A DNA stretch of 64,000 nucleotides, taken from Streptomyces flaveus (GTDB taxonomy: Bacteria; Actinomycetota; Actinomycetes; Streptomycetales; Streptomycetaceae). Positions 44,295 to 52,485 of the stretch are shown in pieces. The position numbers were made by a program, and so were the translations under genes. The notes under the pieces are model-generated. The model had not been told where the DNA came from, did no database searches, and saw only the letters and a program-made list of their open reading frames with translations. Where the stretch lies: the NCBI RefSeq assembly GCF_014647675.1, contig NZ_BMPQ01000007.1, forward strand, positions 77,249 to 141,248. Direction: 5' to 3'. Each line of letters starts with the position of its first letter. Position 1 is the stretch's first letter.

Positions 44295-44715
44295 TCTCAG
44301 CCTCCGGGACACCTGATTCTGCCCACGCCTGTGCAGTCTCGTGGTGCTGCTGCGCCCGTCCTCGTGGTGCTGCTGCACCGTCCTCGTGCTGCCGCTGCAC
44401 GTCGAGGTCGCCGGCCTGCTGCTCGGCGCGGTCCACGTGCAGGCGCCCGGCGCTTTCGCCGTCACCGAGCGAACTGGCTCGCCCGGGCTCGGCACCAGGC
44501 GCGGCGGCATGACGAGGCGCGCCATATCGACACCGTCCCACAGACTGCGGAGGTCTGCCTGCGGTAGCTCGCGGTCCCCGGATCCTTGCGGCGCAGCCCG
44601 CGCGCGAGGTCATCTCCCCGACCGATGCCCTCAGCAAAGAGCCACAGGGCGCGCAGCGAGATCGGATCGCGTCTCGGCCCGCTGGGGGTGATGCTGAAAA
44701 GCCTGGGAGGTTGCC
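44295..44715. other. Gap of 421 nt between divergent hydrolase and oxidase genes
   Basis: No gene and no island operator seen. It begins with a 22-bp repeat array. I cannot identify a convincing promoter. Confidence 0.6.
44336..44400 (+). repeat. Three tandem units of 22, 22 and 21 bp
   Basis: Units start at 44336, 44358 and 44380 with the core CTCGTGGTGCTGCTGC. Close to the start of the alpha/beta hydrolase gene. Confidence 0.7.
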
Positions 44716-46176
44716 ATGAGTGAGAGGCACAGCCACAGCGACGGCCCGCCAGTGAGCAGGGACGAAGGGCGGCGCGGCACGGAGGCCGGCATTCCGGGCT
44801 CCCTCGTGGAGGAGCTCGCTTCGAGGTTTCGGGGGCAGCTCATCCGGCCGGGGGACCCGGGCTACGAGCCGGCACGAGAGATCTGGAACGGCATGATCGA
44901 CAGGCACCCCGCACTGGTGGCGCGGTGCGACGGTGACGAGGATGTGATCGCCGCAGTGAGCTTCGCCCGCGACAACGAACTGCCGCTCGCGGTACGCGGA
45001 GGCGGGCACGGCGTCGCCGGCCACGCGCTCTGCGACGGTGGAGTGGTCATCGATCTGTCCGAGATGATGGCGGTCGATGTCGACCCCGAGGGACTCACAG
45101 CTCGTGCGCAGGGTGGCTGCAGGCTGGGAGACCTCGACCGCGCGACCCAACGGCATGGGCTTGCCACTCCTACGGGGGTGGTGTCGGCGACCGGGATCGC
45201 CGGACTCACCTTGTCGGGCGGGATGGGCTGGCTTCGGCGCAAGTACGGGCTGAGCTGCGACAACCTCGTATCCGCGAAGGTGGTTACCGCCGATGGGACA
45301 CTGGTTGCCGCCGACGCGAGCGAGAACAAGGACCTCTTCTGGGCGATCCGCGGCGGCGGCGGCAACTTCGGGGTCGTGACGTCCTTCGAGTACCGCCTGC
45401 ATCCCATCGGACCCGAGGTGTTCTTCTGCTTCGTGTTCTACCCCGCGGACCGTGCCGGAGAGGTGCTGCGGTCCTGCGAGCGGTACCTGTCGGCGGCACC
45501 CGATCAGGTGGGTCCGATCGCGGTGTTCGGCCGGGTGCCGGAAGCCGAAGAGTTCCCGGCGGAGTGGCACGGAGAGCCCTACGTGGCGCTCCTGGCGCTG
45601 TCCCCCGACAGCCCCGCGGAGGGCGAGCGAGCCCTGCAGCCGCTCCGGGAAATCGCCGAGCCGATCTGTGACCTCAGCAGCGCCACCACATACCTGGAGG
45701 CGCAGGCAGTTCTGAACGACGACTACCCGGATGGCGGGCGCTACTACTGGAAGTCCGTGAACGCGCCCGAGCTCAGCGACGAGTTGATCGAGTGTCTGGT
45801 GCAACACGCTGCTACGGCGCCGTCGAGGGCGTCGACCATCGACGTCTGGTTTCAGGGCGGCGCGATGGCACGTGTGGGCGAGGAGGAGACTGCCTTCGCC
45901 AACCGCGGTGCGGCGTACCTGCTCGGCATCGAGGGAAACTGGGGGGACGATGCCGACTCGGCGGAGAACGTGACTTGGGTGCGAGACACCTTCGCCGACC
46001 TGCGCACGTACTCCTCCGGGGGTGTCTACCTCAACTTCCCCGGCTTCCTCGAGGAGGGGGAACAGCTCATGCGTGAGGGCTACGGCGTCAACTACGAACG
46101 GCTCTCGGCGGCCAAGGCGACATACGACCCCGCAAACCTCTTCCGCCTCAACGCCAACATCGAGCCGAAGCGCTGA
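44716..46176 (+). CDS. FAD-linked oxidase with berberine-bridge domain, probably bicovalent FAD
   Basis: 486 residues. Seen: RGGGHGVAGHAL near residue 93, whose His is the site for 8-alpha FAD linkage, YGLSCDNL near 178, whose Cys is the site for 6-S-cysteinyl linkage, and a C-terminal YDPANLFRLNANIEP of the BBE family. No signal peptide, so cytosolic. Substrates of bicovalent enzymes are bulky sugars or polyketides. GGGAGG lies 5 nt before the ATG. It is flanked by the alpha/beta hydrolase and no operator is present, so it may be an unrelated insertion or be expressed separately. Confidence 0.85.
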   Translation: MSERHSHSDGPPVSRDEGRRGTEAGIPGSLVEELASRFRGQLIRPGDPGYEPAREIWNGMIDRHPALVARCDGDEDVIAAVSFARDNELPLAVRGGGHGVAGHALCDGGVVIDLSEMMAVDVDPEGLTARAQGGCRLGDLDRATQRHGLATPTGVVSATGIAGLTLSGGMGWLRRKYGLSCDNLVSAKVVTADGTLVAADASENKDLFWAIRGGGGNFGVVTSFEYRLHPIGPEVFFCFVFYPADRAGEVLRSCERYLSAAPDQVGPIAVFGRVPEAEEFPAEWHGEPYVALLALSPDSPAEGERALQPLREIAEPICDLSSATTYLEAQAVLNDDYPDGGRYYWKSVNAPELSDELIECLVQHAATAPSRASTIDVWFQGGAMARVGEEETAFANRGAAYLLGIEGNWGDDADSAENVTWVRDTFADLRTYSSGGVYLNFPGFLEEGEQLMREGYGVNYERLSAAKATYDPANLFRLNANIEPKR

Positions 46177-46387
46177 GCCGCTCCAGAGCAGAGTTTGGCC
46201 TCGTGGCGGGGGCACTGCCCGGCTTCCTGACCTCGTCGGCGATCCGCCTTTGTGCAACGGCTCCCTGCCCGCTCACGCCAACGCGTGCGCCTTCAGCAAG
46301 TCCTGGACGGTTGACCGCTTGACCGCCGGGGCGAGCAGGTAGGTGGCGAGGGCCCGGCGGCTTCTGGGGCCTGCGCGTCGGTTCAGG

Positions 46388-46401
46388 GATTGAACCGAAG
46401 T
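46388..46401. promoter_or_regulatory. Weaker operator copy j (GATTGAACCGAAGT)
   Basis: Matches 10 of 14 positions of the island motif, differing at the left arm. A further 9 of 14 match lies at 46433-46446 (minus strand). Together with copy f they make a cluster upstream of the hydratase operon. Confidence 0.35.
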
Positions 46402-46514
46402 AGGTATGCTCATCAGGAAGCGATTTGAACCAGATTCGGTTCGATCACCCTGTAGAACTGTCTGCTGCGAGTTGCCGGACGGCGACATCCTTCGAACTTG
46501 TCTCGATCAAAGGG

Positions 46515-46564
46515 TTGACAGGGTCCCTCGGTGCTTCCAAACTCGGAGTGAATTCAGTTCAGTT
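46515..46564 (+). promoter_or_regulatory. Promoter of the hydratase operon with operator copy f on the start site
   Basis: TTGACA (46515-46520) and CAAACT (46538-46543) are 17 nt apart; predicted start near 46550. Operator AATTCAGTTCAGTT lies at 46551-46564, between the start site and the ribosome binding site. Confidence 0.55.
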
Positions 46565-46580
46565 TGGAAGGGTGAGCAGC

Positions 46581-47369
46581 ATGGCAGTGGAAGACGAGAT
46601 CCAGTTCGAGCGTGACGGCCACGTGGCCCGTGTGTGGCTCAACCGCCCGTGGAAGAAGAACTGCGTCACGGTTCCGATCCTGAACCGGCTCGACGAGATC
46701 ATCACCGAGGTCGACGAAGACCCCGAGCTGCGAGTCCTGGTGGTCCGCGGTCGCGGCGGCACCTTCTGCTCGGGCTTCGACCTCGACAGCCTGAAGGCCG
46801 AGTACGTCGGCAAGTCGAACGCGATCGATGTCGCCGTGAAGTCCGCGAAGGTGTGCGACCGCCTCTACTCGATGAAGACCCCCTCGGTCGCGGTCCTGGA
46901 GGGCCACGTCACCGCCGGCGGCTTCGAGATCATGATCTCCTGCGACTTCGCCATCTCCGCGGACGACGCCAAGATCGGCGACTTCCACATCCGCCGCGCG
47001 CTGTTCGGCGGGGCCGGCCCGATCTACCGGGTGCCGCGCATGATCGGCATCCGCAAGACCAAGGAGCTGATGCTCACCGGCAAGCTCCTCTCCGGCATCG
47101 AGGCCGTCGAGTTCGGACTGATCAACAAATCCGCCCCGGCCGACAAGCTGGACGAGACGGTCGATGACTTCATCGGGGACCTCATCGACAAGAGCCCCTT
47201 CATGATGTGGCTGACGAAGATGACGATCGACCGCAGCCTGGACGCCGACACCCAGTCGCTGATGGTGATGGAGCACCTCGCCGTGGGCGTGGCCCTCAAC
47301 TCCGAGGACGCGAACGAAGGTGTGTCGGCGTTCCTGGAGAAGCGTGAACCCAAGTGGACGGGGCGCTGA
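46581..47369 (+). CDS. Enoyl-CoA hydratase/isomerase family protein
   Basis: 262 residues, crotonase fold. Seen: oxyanion hole RGGTFCSGFDLDSL near 55-68 and GHVTAGGFEIMISCD near 106-120 with one catalytic Glu. The position of the second hydratase Glu reads DFHI, so it may be an isomerase or a C-C bond enzyme and not a hydratase. The ATG at 46581 is chosen because family proteins begin at MAVEDEIQFERDG and GGAAGGG is upstream; the operator overlaps any longer frame. First gene of a ten-gene operon that runs to 56013. Confidence 0.85.
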   Translation: MAVEDEIQFERDGHVARVWLNRPWKKNCVTVPILNRLDEIITEVDEDPELRVLVVRGRGGTFCSGFDLDSLKAEYVGKSNAIDVAVKSAKVCDRLYSMKTPSVAVLEGHVTAGGFEIMISCDFAISADDAKIGDFHIRRALFGGAGPIYRVPRMIGIRKTKELMLTGKLLSGIEAVEFGLINKSAPADKLDETVDDFIGDLIDKSPFMMWLTKMTIDRSLDADTQSLMVMEHLAVGVALNSEDANEGVSAFLEKREPKWTGR

Positions 47370-47374
47370 TCCGG

Positions 47375-47761
47375 ATGGCCACGGATCCGCGGAGTCCGAC
47401 CGTCGCCGTCGGGCTCCAGGGCTCATGCTGCTCCGGCTGCGCGGTGACGGCCTACCCCGCGGAGGACGCGTGCCCGCGCTGCGGGGGACCGGCCGAGCCG
47501 GCGGTCCTCCAGGGCACGGGCAGGCTGTGGACCTGGACGGTGCAGCGGTACGCCCCCAAGTCCCCGCCCTATCAGGCCCCGCCCGGCGGCTTCGTGCCGT
47601 TCGCGCTCGGTTACGTCGAGCTGGTGGAAGGCGTGCGGGTGGCCGCCGTACTCGAGGTCGACGACCTCGACGACGTCCGCATCGGCATGCCCCTCACCGT
47701 GACCGCGGGCCACGGCGTCCCGCGGGCCAGGCCCACGACACCCGGCGAGGAGGGCTCATGA
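47375..47761 (+). CDS. DUF35 OB-fold protein with zinc ribbon
   Basis: 128 residues. Seen: SCCSGCAVTAYPAEDACPRCG near 17-37 with four cysteine ligands, then the OB-fold LWTWTVQRYAPKSPP and PFALGYVELVEGVRV. DUF35 proteins bind a thiolase-like partner and acyl-CoA; ChsH2 is the example in cholesterol side-chain degradation. Its stop overlaps the ATG of the next gene (ATGA), as expected for a fixed complex. The GTG at 47354, inside the hydratase gene, is an alternative start. Confidence 0.85.
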   Translation: MATDPRSPTVAVGLQGSCCSGCAVTAYPAEDACPRCGGPAEPAVLQGTGRLWTWTVQRYAPKSPPYQAPPGGFVPFALGYVELVEGVRVAAVLEVDDLDDVRIGMPLTVTAGHGVPRARPTTPGEEGS

Positions 47762-48903
47762 GTACCGACGTACTGATCTGCGGCGCCGGGCGCACCCCGT
47801 TCGGCCGGTCGGAGGCGAGCGGTCGGCAACTGGCCGTCGGTGCGGTGAACGCCGCGTTGGCGGACGCCGGGATCGAGTGGTCGCGGGTGCGGGCCGCGTT
47901 CGGCGGCAGTGACAGCGCCGGCCTCGCCGACACGCTGGTGGCCCAACTCGGCCTGACCGGGGTGCCGTTCATCAACGTCAAGAACGGCTGCGCCACCGGC
48001 GGCAGCGCGCTGGTCTCCGCCGTGAACGCGATCCGCTCCGGAATGGCGGACGTCGTCCTCGCGGTCGGCTTCGACAAACACCCGCGCGGCGCCTTCGACC
48101 CGCGGCCGGAGGACTGGGGGCTGGGAGCGGAGTACGGCAGCGACGGGCTGATGGTGACAACCCAGTTCTTCGGCATGAAGATCCAGCGCTACATGTACGA
48201 CCACGGAATCACGCCCCGCACTCTCGCCCTGGTCGCCGAGAAGGCGTACCGCAACGGCGGTCTGACCCCTGAGGCATGGCGGCGCAAGCCGGTGTCGGCC
48301 GAGGAGGTCCTCGAATCCGGCATGGTCAGCGATCCGCTGACGCGCTACATGTTCTGCTCCCCGGGAGCAGGCGCGGCCGCGCTGGTGCTCTGCTCGCCCG
48401 AAGCCGCGCGCAGCCTGGACGGCCCGCCGGTCGCCTTGCGCTCGGCGGCCGTACGCACCCGGCGTTTCGGCTCGTTCGAAGTCTTCAGCCCCTGGATCCC
48501 CGGTGGTCAGCTGACCAGCGTCAGCCGTGATGCCTCGGCCGCCGCCTTCGAGGAAGCCGGGATCGGCCCCGGCGACGTCGATGTCTGCCAGCTGCAGGAC
48601 ACCGAGAGCGGCGCCGAGGTCATGCACATGGCCGAGTGCGGGTTCTGCGAGGACGGCGAGCAGGAGCGGCTGATCGCCTCCGGTGTCACCGAGATCGGCG
48701 GAACGCTGCCGGTCAACACCGACGGCGGCTGCATCGCCAACGGCGAACCCATCGGCGCTTCGGGGCTGCGCCAGGTCTACGAGATCGTCCAGCAGCTGCG
48801 CGGTCGGGCCGGCGAACGCCAGGTCCCGGGCGAGCCCAGGGTCGGCTTCACCCATGTGTACGGCGCCCCGGGCGTGAGCGCCTGCACGGTGCTGTCCCGC
48901 TGA
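47758..48903 (+). CDS. Thiolase-superfamily lipid-transfer protein (SCP-x/Ltp type)
   Basis: 381 residues. Seen: NVKNGCATGGSALVSAVNAIR near 78 with the active-site Cys region, QLQDTESGAEVMHMAECGFCEDGE near 280, NTDGGCIANGEPIGASG near 320, and a C-terminal THVYGAPGVSACTVL. The classical CxG and GHP motifs of degradative thiolases are absent. Together with the coupled DUF35 protein it is like the Ltp2-ChsH2 aldolase or an SCP-x type complex acting on a CoA ester side chain. The reaction is an inference. Confidence 0.82.
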   Translation: MSTDVLICGAGRTPFGRSEASGRQLAVGAVNAALADAGIEWSRVRAAFGGSDSAGLADTLVAQLGLTGVPFINVKNGCATGGSALVSAVNAIRSGMADVVLAVGFDKHPRGAFDPRPEDWGLGAEYGSDGLMVTTQFFGMKIQRYMYDHGITPRTLALVAEKAYRNGGLTPEAWRRKPVSAEEVLESGMVSDPLTRYMFCSPGAGAAALVLCSPEAARSLDGPPVALRSAAVRTRRFGSFEVFSPWIPGGQLTSVSRDASAAAFEEAGIGPGDVDVCQLQDTESGAEVMHMAECGFCEDGEQERLIASGVTEIGGTLPVNTDGGCIANGEPIGASGLRQVYEIVQQLRGRAGERQVPGEPRVGFTHVYGAPGVSACTVLSR

Positions 48904-48950
48904 ACGAACGTCCCCGTTGAACGTCCCGCCGATCGGAGGTGGAAGAAGAC

Positions 48951-50171
48951 ATGAGCGATATCCCGGAAGCCGGCGCTGTCCCGGAGCCCGAGGAGTTCCG
49001 CACCCAGGCCCAGCAGTGGCTCGCCACGGTCGCCAGGCCCCGCGCCGCCGACGAGGAATGGGGCAGCGGCTCCGACTCCGTCGCCGTGTTCGAGAACTGG
49101 ACCGAGGAGCAGGAGAGCGAGCACACCGCCCGCATCCAGGAGTGGGAACGCACCCGCTACGACCAGGGGTGGGGGGCGCTCAACTGGCAGGAGGCGTACG
49201 GGGGACGTGGACTGCCCGCGTACTACGAGCAGCTCTACCGCACCGAAGAGGCGGCCTTCGACGTGCCGCACCGCACCGAGGTCTTCCCGGTGACGCAGCA
49301 GCTCGTCGCCCCCGCGATCGGCATCTGGGGCACCGAGGAGCAGAAGGAGCGCTGGCTGCGGCCCATGCTGCGCACCGACGAGCTGGCCTGTCAGCTGTTC
49401 TCGGAGACCGAGGCAGGATCCGACCTCGCCGCGGTGCGGACCAGGGCCGTGCGCGACGGCGACAACTGGGTGCTGACCGGGCACAAGGTGTGGACCTCCG
49501 GAGCTCGCGTCGCGACCTGGGGTGTCGCGGTGTGCCGCACCGATCCGGACGTACGCAAGCACGCCGGCATCACCGTCTTCCTGGTGCGCATGGACGCGCC
49601 GGGCGTGACCGTACGGCCCATCCAGCAGATGACCGGCGGCACCAGCTTCAACGAGGTCTACCTCGACGGCGTGGTGGTGCCCGACACCGACCGGCTCGGG
49701 CCGGTCGGCGAGGGCTGGCGGGTCACGCTCAGTGTGCTGGCCGCCGAGCGGCTCGACTCCGGCAACCTCGGCCTTGACAACGCCGACCGGGCGCTGGAAC
49801 TGGCCGGGAACCTGCCCCGTCCGCTCACCGGCAGCGAACAGCAGCGGGCCGCCGACCTCCACATCCGCACCCTCGTCCAGCGGCTCATGGGACTGCGGGT
49901 GACCGCGGCCCTCGTGGCCGGACGCGAGCCCGGCGCGGAAGCCTCGGTCGGCAAGCTCTACGCCACCGAGACCATGCGGCGCACCAGCGATCTGGTCTCC
50001 GAGCTGCTGGGGGCCGGCCTGGTCGCGGACACAGGGGAGTGGGGCACCTACGCCTGGACGGAGCACCTGCTCGGCGCCCCCGGCTACAGCATCGCGGGCG
50101 GCACCGACGAGATCCAGCACAACATCCTCGCCGAACGCGTGCTCGGCCTGCCCAGGGAGCCGGTCCGATGA
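48951..50171 (+). CDS. Acyl-CoA dehydrogenase
   Basis: 406 residues. Seen: LFSETEAGSDLAAVRTRAV near 157, VWTSGARVATWGVAV, GTSFNEVYLDGVVVPDTDRLG, and YSIAGGTDEIQHNILAERVLGLPREP at the end with the typical catalytic-class layout. GGAGGTGGAAGAAG precedes the ATG at 48951. The stop is followed by the kinase gene after 17 nt. It belongs to a different subgroup from the GIGFTWEH protein and from the gene at 51229. Confidence 0.88.
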   Translation: MSDIPEAGAVPEPEEFRTQAQQWLATVARPRAADEEWGSGSDSVAVFENWTEEQESEHTARIQEWERTRYDQGWGALNWQEAYGGRGLPAYYEQLYRTEEAAFDVPHRTEVFPVTQQLVAPAIGIWGTEEQKERWLRPMLRTDELACQLFSETEAGSDLAAVRTRAVRDGDNWVLTGHKVWTSGARVATWGVAVCRTDPDVRKHAGITVFLVRMDAPGVTVRPIQQMTGGTSFNEVYLDGVVVPDTDRLGPVGEGWRVTLSVLAAERLDSGNLGLDNADRALELAGNLPRPLTGSEQQRAADLHIRTLVQRLMGLRVTAALVAGREPGAEASVGKLYATETMRRTSDLVSELLGAGLVADTGEWGTYAWTEHLLGAPGYSIAGGTDEIQHNILAERVLGLPREPVR

Positions 50172-50187
50172 GTAAGGAGCACGTCCG

Positions 50188-51168
50188 ATGAGCACGGCCA
50201 CCCAGGTGCCGGAGCTGTCCGTCCGCGTCCGCGACCGGCTCGCCCGCCGCCATCCGGGCGCCCCGATCGGCGAGTTGACGGTGCTGCCGGGCGGCCACTC
50301 GGGGCTCACGTACTCCGTCACGGCCGGGGATCACAGGTACGTCGTCAAGGCAGTGCCTCCGGGGCAGCGGCCCGTCGGACGCAACGACGTGCTGCGTCAG
50401 GCGCGCGTGCTGGGCGCGCTGGCCGGGGCCGTGGAGCAGGTCCCGGTACCGGGGGTCGTGGCCGTCGACGAGACCCAGCCGGCGTGGTTCGCCATGGACT
50501 TCGCGGTCGGCGAGGCCGTCGAGCCCGTACTCGACGAGCCCGAGGTGCCCGCCGCCACGGCCCGCGCGCGCATGCTGGAGATCGCCTCCGTGCTGCGGCG
50601 GCTGCACGCCACCGACACCCGGACGCCCGGGCTCGACGCACCGGAACCGCTCGACGCGGCCGGTGAGTTGGAGCGGTGGAGCCGCACCCTGCACGCCGTA
50701 CCACCGGAACTCCGGCCGGGCGGCGAGGAGTTGCTGGCTCGCCTCGCTGCCGACGTGCCCGGCGGCATGCCACCGGTTCTGCTGCACGGGGACTTCCGGC
50801 TCGGCAACGTGCTGTGTGACGGTGAGCGCGCGATGGCGGTCGTCGACTGGGAGATCTGGAGCGTCGGCGACCCGCGCATCGACCTCGGCTGGTTCCTGCT
50901 CTTCGCCGACCACCGCAACTTTCCCCAGCTGGGGCACGCCGTGCCCGGTCTGCCCAGCGAGGCCGAACTGCTGGACGCCTACCTCGACGGTCGGCCCGCG
51001 CTGCCCGCGATGGACTGGTTCCGGGCGCTCGGCCGCATGAAGATGGCCGCGATCATGGGCCACAACCTGCGCCGGCACCGCGAGGGCAAGCACCACGACC
51101 CGGACCAGGAGCGACTGCCGCCGACCATCGCCGCGATGATCCGCACGGCACGCGACATCCTCGGCTGA
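50188..51168 (+). CDS. APH-type phosphotransferase, second copy
   Basis: 326 residues, same fold as the kinase at 24050. Seen: GHSGLTYSV near 37, LLHGDFRLGNVL near 195, VVDWEIWSVGDPRIDLGWFLL near 210-231. Flanked on both sides by acyl-CoA dehydrogenases in the same operon, which fits the kinase plus dehydrogenase pairing seen in ACAD10/11 and in levulinate catabolism. It is a divergent paralogue of the first copy, so the two may act on different chain lengths. Confidence 0.85.
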   Translation: MSTATQVPELSVRVRDRLARRHPGAPIGELTVLPGGHSGLTYSVTAGDHRYVVKAVPPGQRPVGRNDVLRQARVLGALAGAVEQVPVPGVVAVDETQPAWFAMDFAVGEAVEPVLDEPEVPAATARARMLEIASVLRRLHATDTRTPGLDAPEPLDAAGELERWSRTLHAVPPELRPGGEELLARLAADVPGGMPPVLLHGDFRLGNVLCDGERAMAVVDWEIWSVGDPRIDLGWFLLFADHRNFPQLGHAVPGLPSEAELLDAYLDGRPALPAMDWFRALGRMKMAAIMGHNLRRHREGKHHDPDQERLPPTIAAMIRTARDILG

Positions 51169-51187
51169 TCCGGACCGACCACACGAA

Positions 51188-51217
51188 CCCCGGCACCCCG
51201 CACCCCGGCACCCCGGA
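51188..51217 (+). repeat. CCCCGGCA-type short tandem repeat
   Basis: Four units of 7-8 bp (CCCCGGCA, CCCCGCA, CCCCGGCA, CCCCGGA) in the gap before the next dehydrogenase, immediately before its AGGAG ribosome binding site. Confidence 0.7.
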
Positions 51218-51228
51218 CAGGAGCAATC

Positions 51229-52485
51229 GTGGATTTCGGATTCTCGCCACGGGCGAGTGAACTCCAGGACCGCATGCGGTCGTTCATGGAGCAGCATGTC
51301 TTCCCCGCCGAAGCGGTCTACGACCGGCAGCTCGCCGAAGGGGACGACCCGCACGCGCTGCCGCCCGTGATGACCGAGCTGAAGGAGAAGGCGCGCGCCG
51401 AGGGTCTGTGGAACCTCTTCATGGCGCACGGCGACTGGGGCGCGGGGCTCACCAACCTCGAATACGCGCCGCTCGCCGAGCTGGCGGGCCGCTCCATCAT
51501 CGGCCCCGAGGTGTTCAACTGCTCGGCGCCCGACACCGGCAACATGGAACTGCTCGCGCTGTTCGGCACGCCCGAGCAGCAGGAACGCTGGCTGCGGCCC
51601 CTGCTGGACGCGGAGATCCGCTCCTGCTTCGCCATGACCGAGCCGGAGGTCGCCAGTTCCGACGCCCGCAACATCCGGACCCGTATCACCCGCGACGGCG
51701 ACAGCTACGTCGTCAACGGCCGCAAGTGGTACACCTCCGGGATCCTCGACCCCGACTGCAAGCTGATCATCCTGATGGGCAAGACCGACCCGGACGCGCC
51801 CACCTACCGGCAGCAGAGCATGCTGCTCATCCCCCGGGACACCCCGGGCGTCACGGTGCTGCGCGACCTGCCGATGTTCGGCTACACCGACCGGCTGGGA
51901 CACGGTGACGTGCTCTTCGAGGACGTCCGCGTGCCGGTGGAGAACATCCTCAGGGGCGAGGGGGAGGGCTTCGCGCTCGCCCAGGGACGGCTCGGCCCCG
52001 GACGGATGCATTACGCGATGCGCGCCGTGGGCTTCGCCGAGCGCGCCCTGCAGCTGATGTGCGAGCGCGTCACCGAACGCACCGCCTTCGGCGGGCCGCT
52101 CGCCGACCAGGGCGTGGTGCGTGAGTGGATCGCCCGCAGCCGCATCGAGATCGAGCAACTGCGCCTCCTCGTCCTCAAGTCCGCCTGGCTGATGGACACG
52201 GTCGGCAACGCCGCCGCACGCATGGAGGTCGCCGCGATCAAGGTCGCGGCGCTGGAGGTCGCCCACAAGGTGGTCGACCGCGCGGTGCAGGCGCACGGCG
52301 CGGCGGGGGTCAGCGACGACACCGTACTGGCGCGGCTGTACGCGATCACGCGTGCGCTGCGCATCGCCGACGGCCCCGACGAGGTGCATCTGCGGACGGT
52401 GGCCCGCCAGGAACTCGCCAAGTACCGCAAGACCGGCCCGAAGAGCGAGCACCGGACGACCGACACGAAGGCAGGAGCAGCGTGA
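51229..52485 (+). CDS. Acyl-CoA dehydrogenase, ACAD11-like
   Basis: 418 residues. Seen: CFAMTEPEVASSDARNI near 140, KWYTSGILDPDCKLIILMGKTDP, RTAFGGPLADQGVVREWIARSRIEIEQLRLLVLK, and IADGPDEVHLRTVARQELAKY with the C-terminal Glu. Closely resembles the ACAD11/LvaC type that works with a kinase. GTG start with AGGAG 5 nt upstream. Its stop overlaps the next SDR start (GTGA). The C-terminal tail (KTGPKSEHRTTDTKAGAA) extends beyond the fold. Confidence 0.88.
   Translation: MDFGFSPRASELQDRMRSFMEQHVFPAEAVYDRQLAEGDDPHALPPVMTELKEKARAEGLWNLFMAHGDWGAGLTNLEYAPLAELAGRSIIGPEVFNCSAPDTGNMELLALFGTPEQQERWLRPLLDAEIRSCFAMTEPEVASSDARNIRTRITRDGDSYVVNGRKWYTSGILDPDCKLIILMGKTDPDAPTYRQQSMLLIPRDTPGVTVLRDLPMFGYTDRLGHGDVLFEDVRVPVENILRGEGEGFALAQGRLGPGRMHYAMRAVGFAERALQLMCERVTERTAFGGPLADQGVVREWIARSRIEIEQLRLLVLKSAWLMDTVGNAAARMEVAAIKVAALEVAHKVVDRAVQAHGAAGVSDDTVLARLYAITRALRIADGPDEVHLRTVARQELAKYRKTGPKSEHRTTDTKAGAA

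Larger units (their letters stand above)
46177..46580. other. Gap of 404 nt with several operators before the hydratase operon
   Basis: No gene seen. It holds operator f with its promoter, a good match j (46388-46401, GATTGAACCGAAGT) and a weaker match at 46433-46446. Confidence 0.6.

Noticed and set aside
46273..46488. Minus-strand frame ending in LLAPAVKRSTVQDLLKAHALA
   Set aside because: Short, no ribosome binding site, and it overlaps operators; no family could be recognised.
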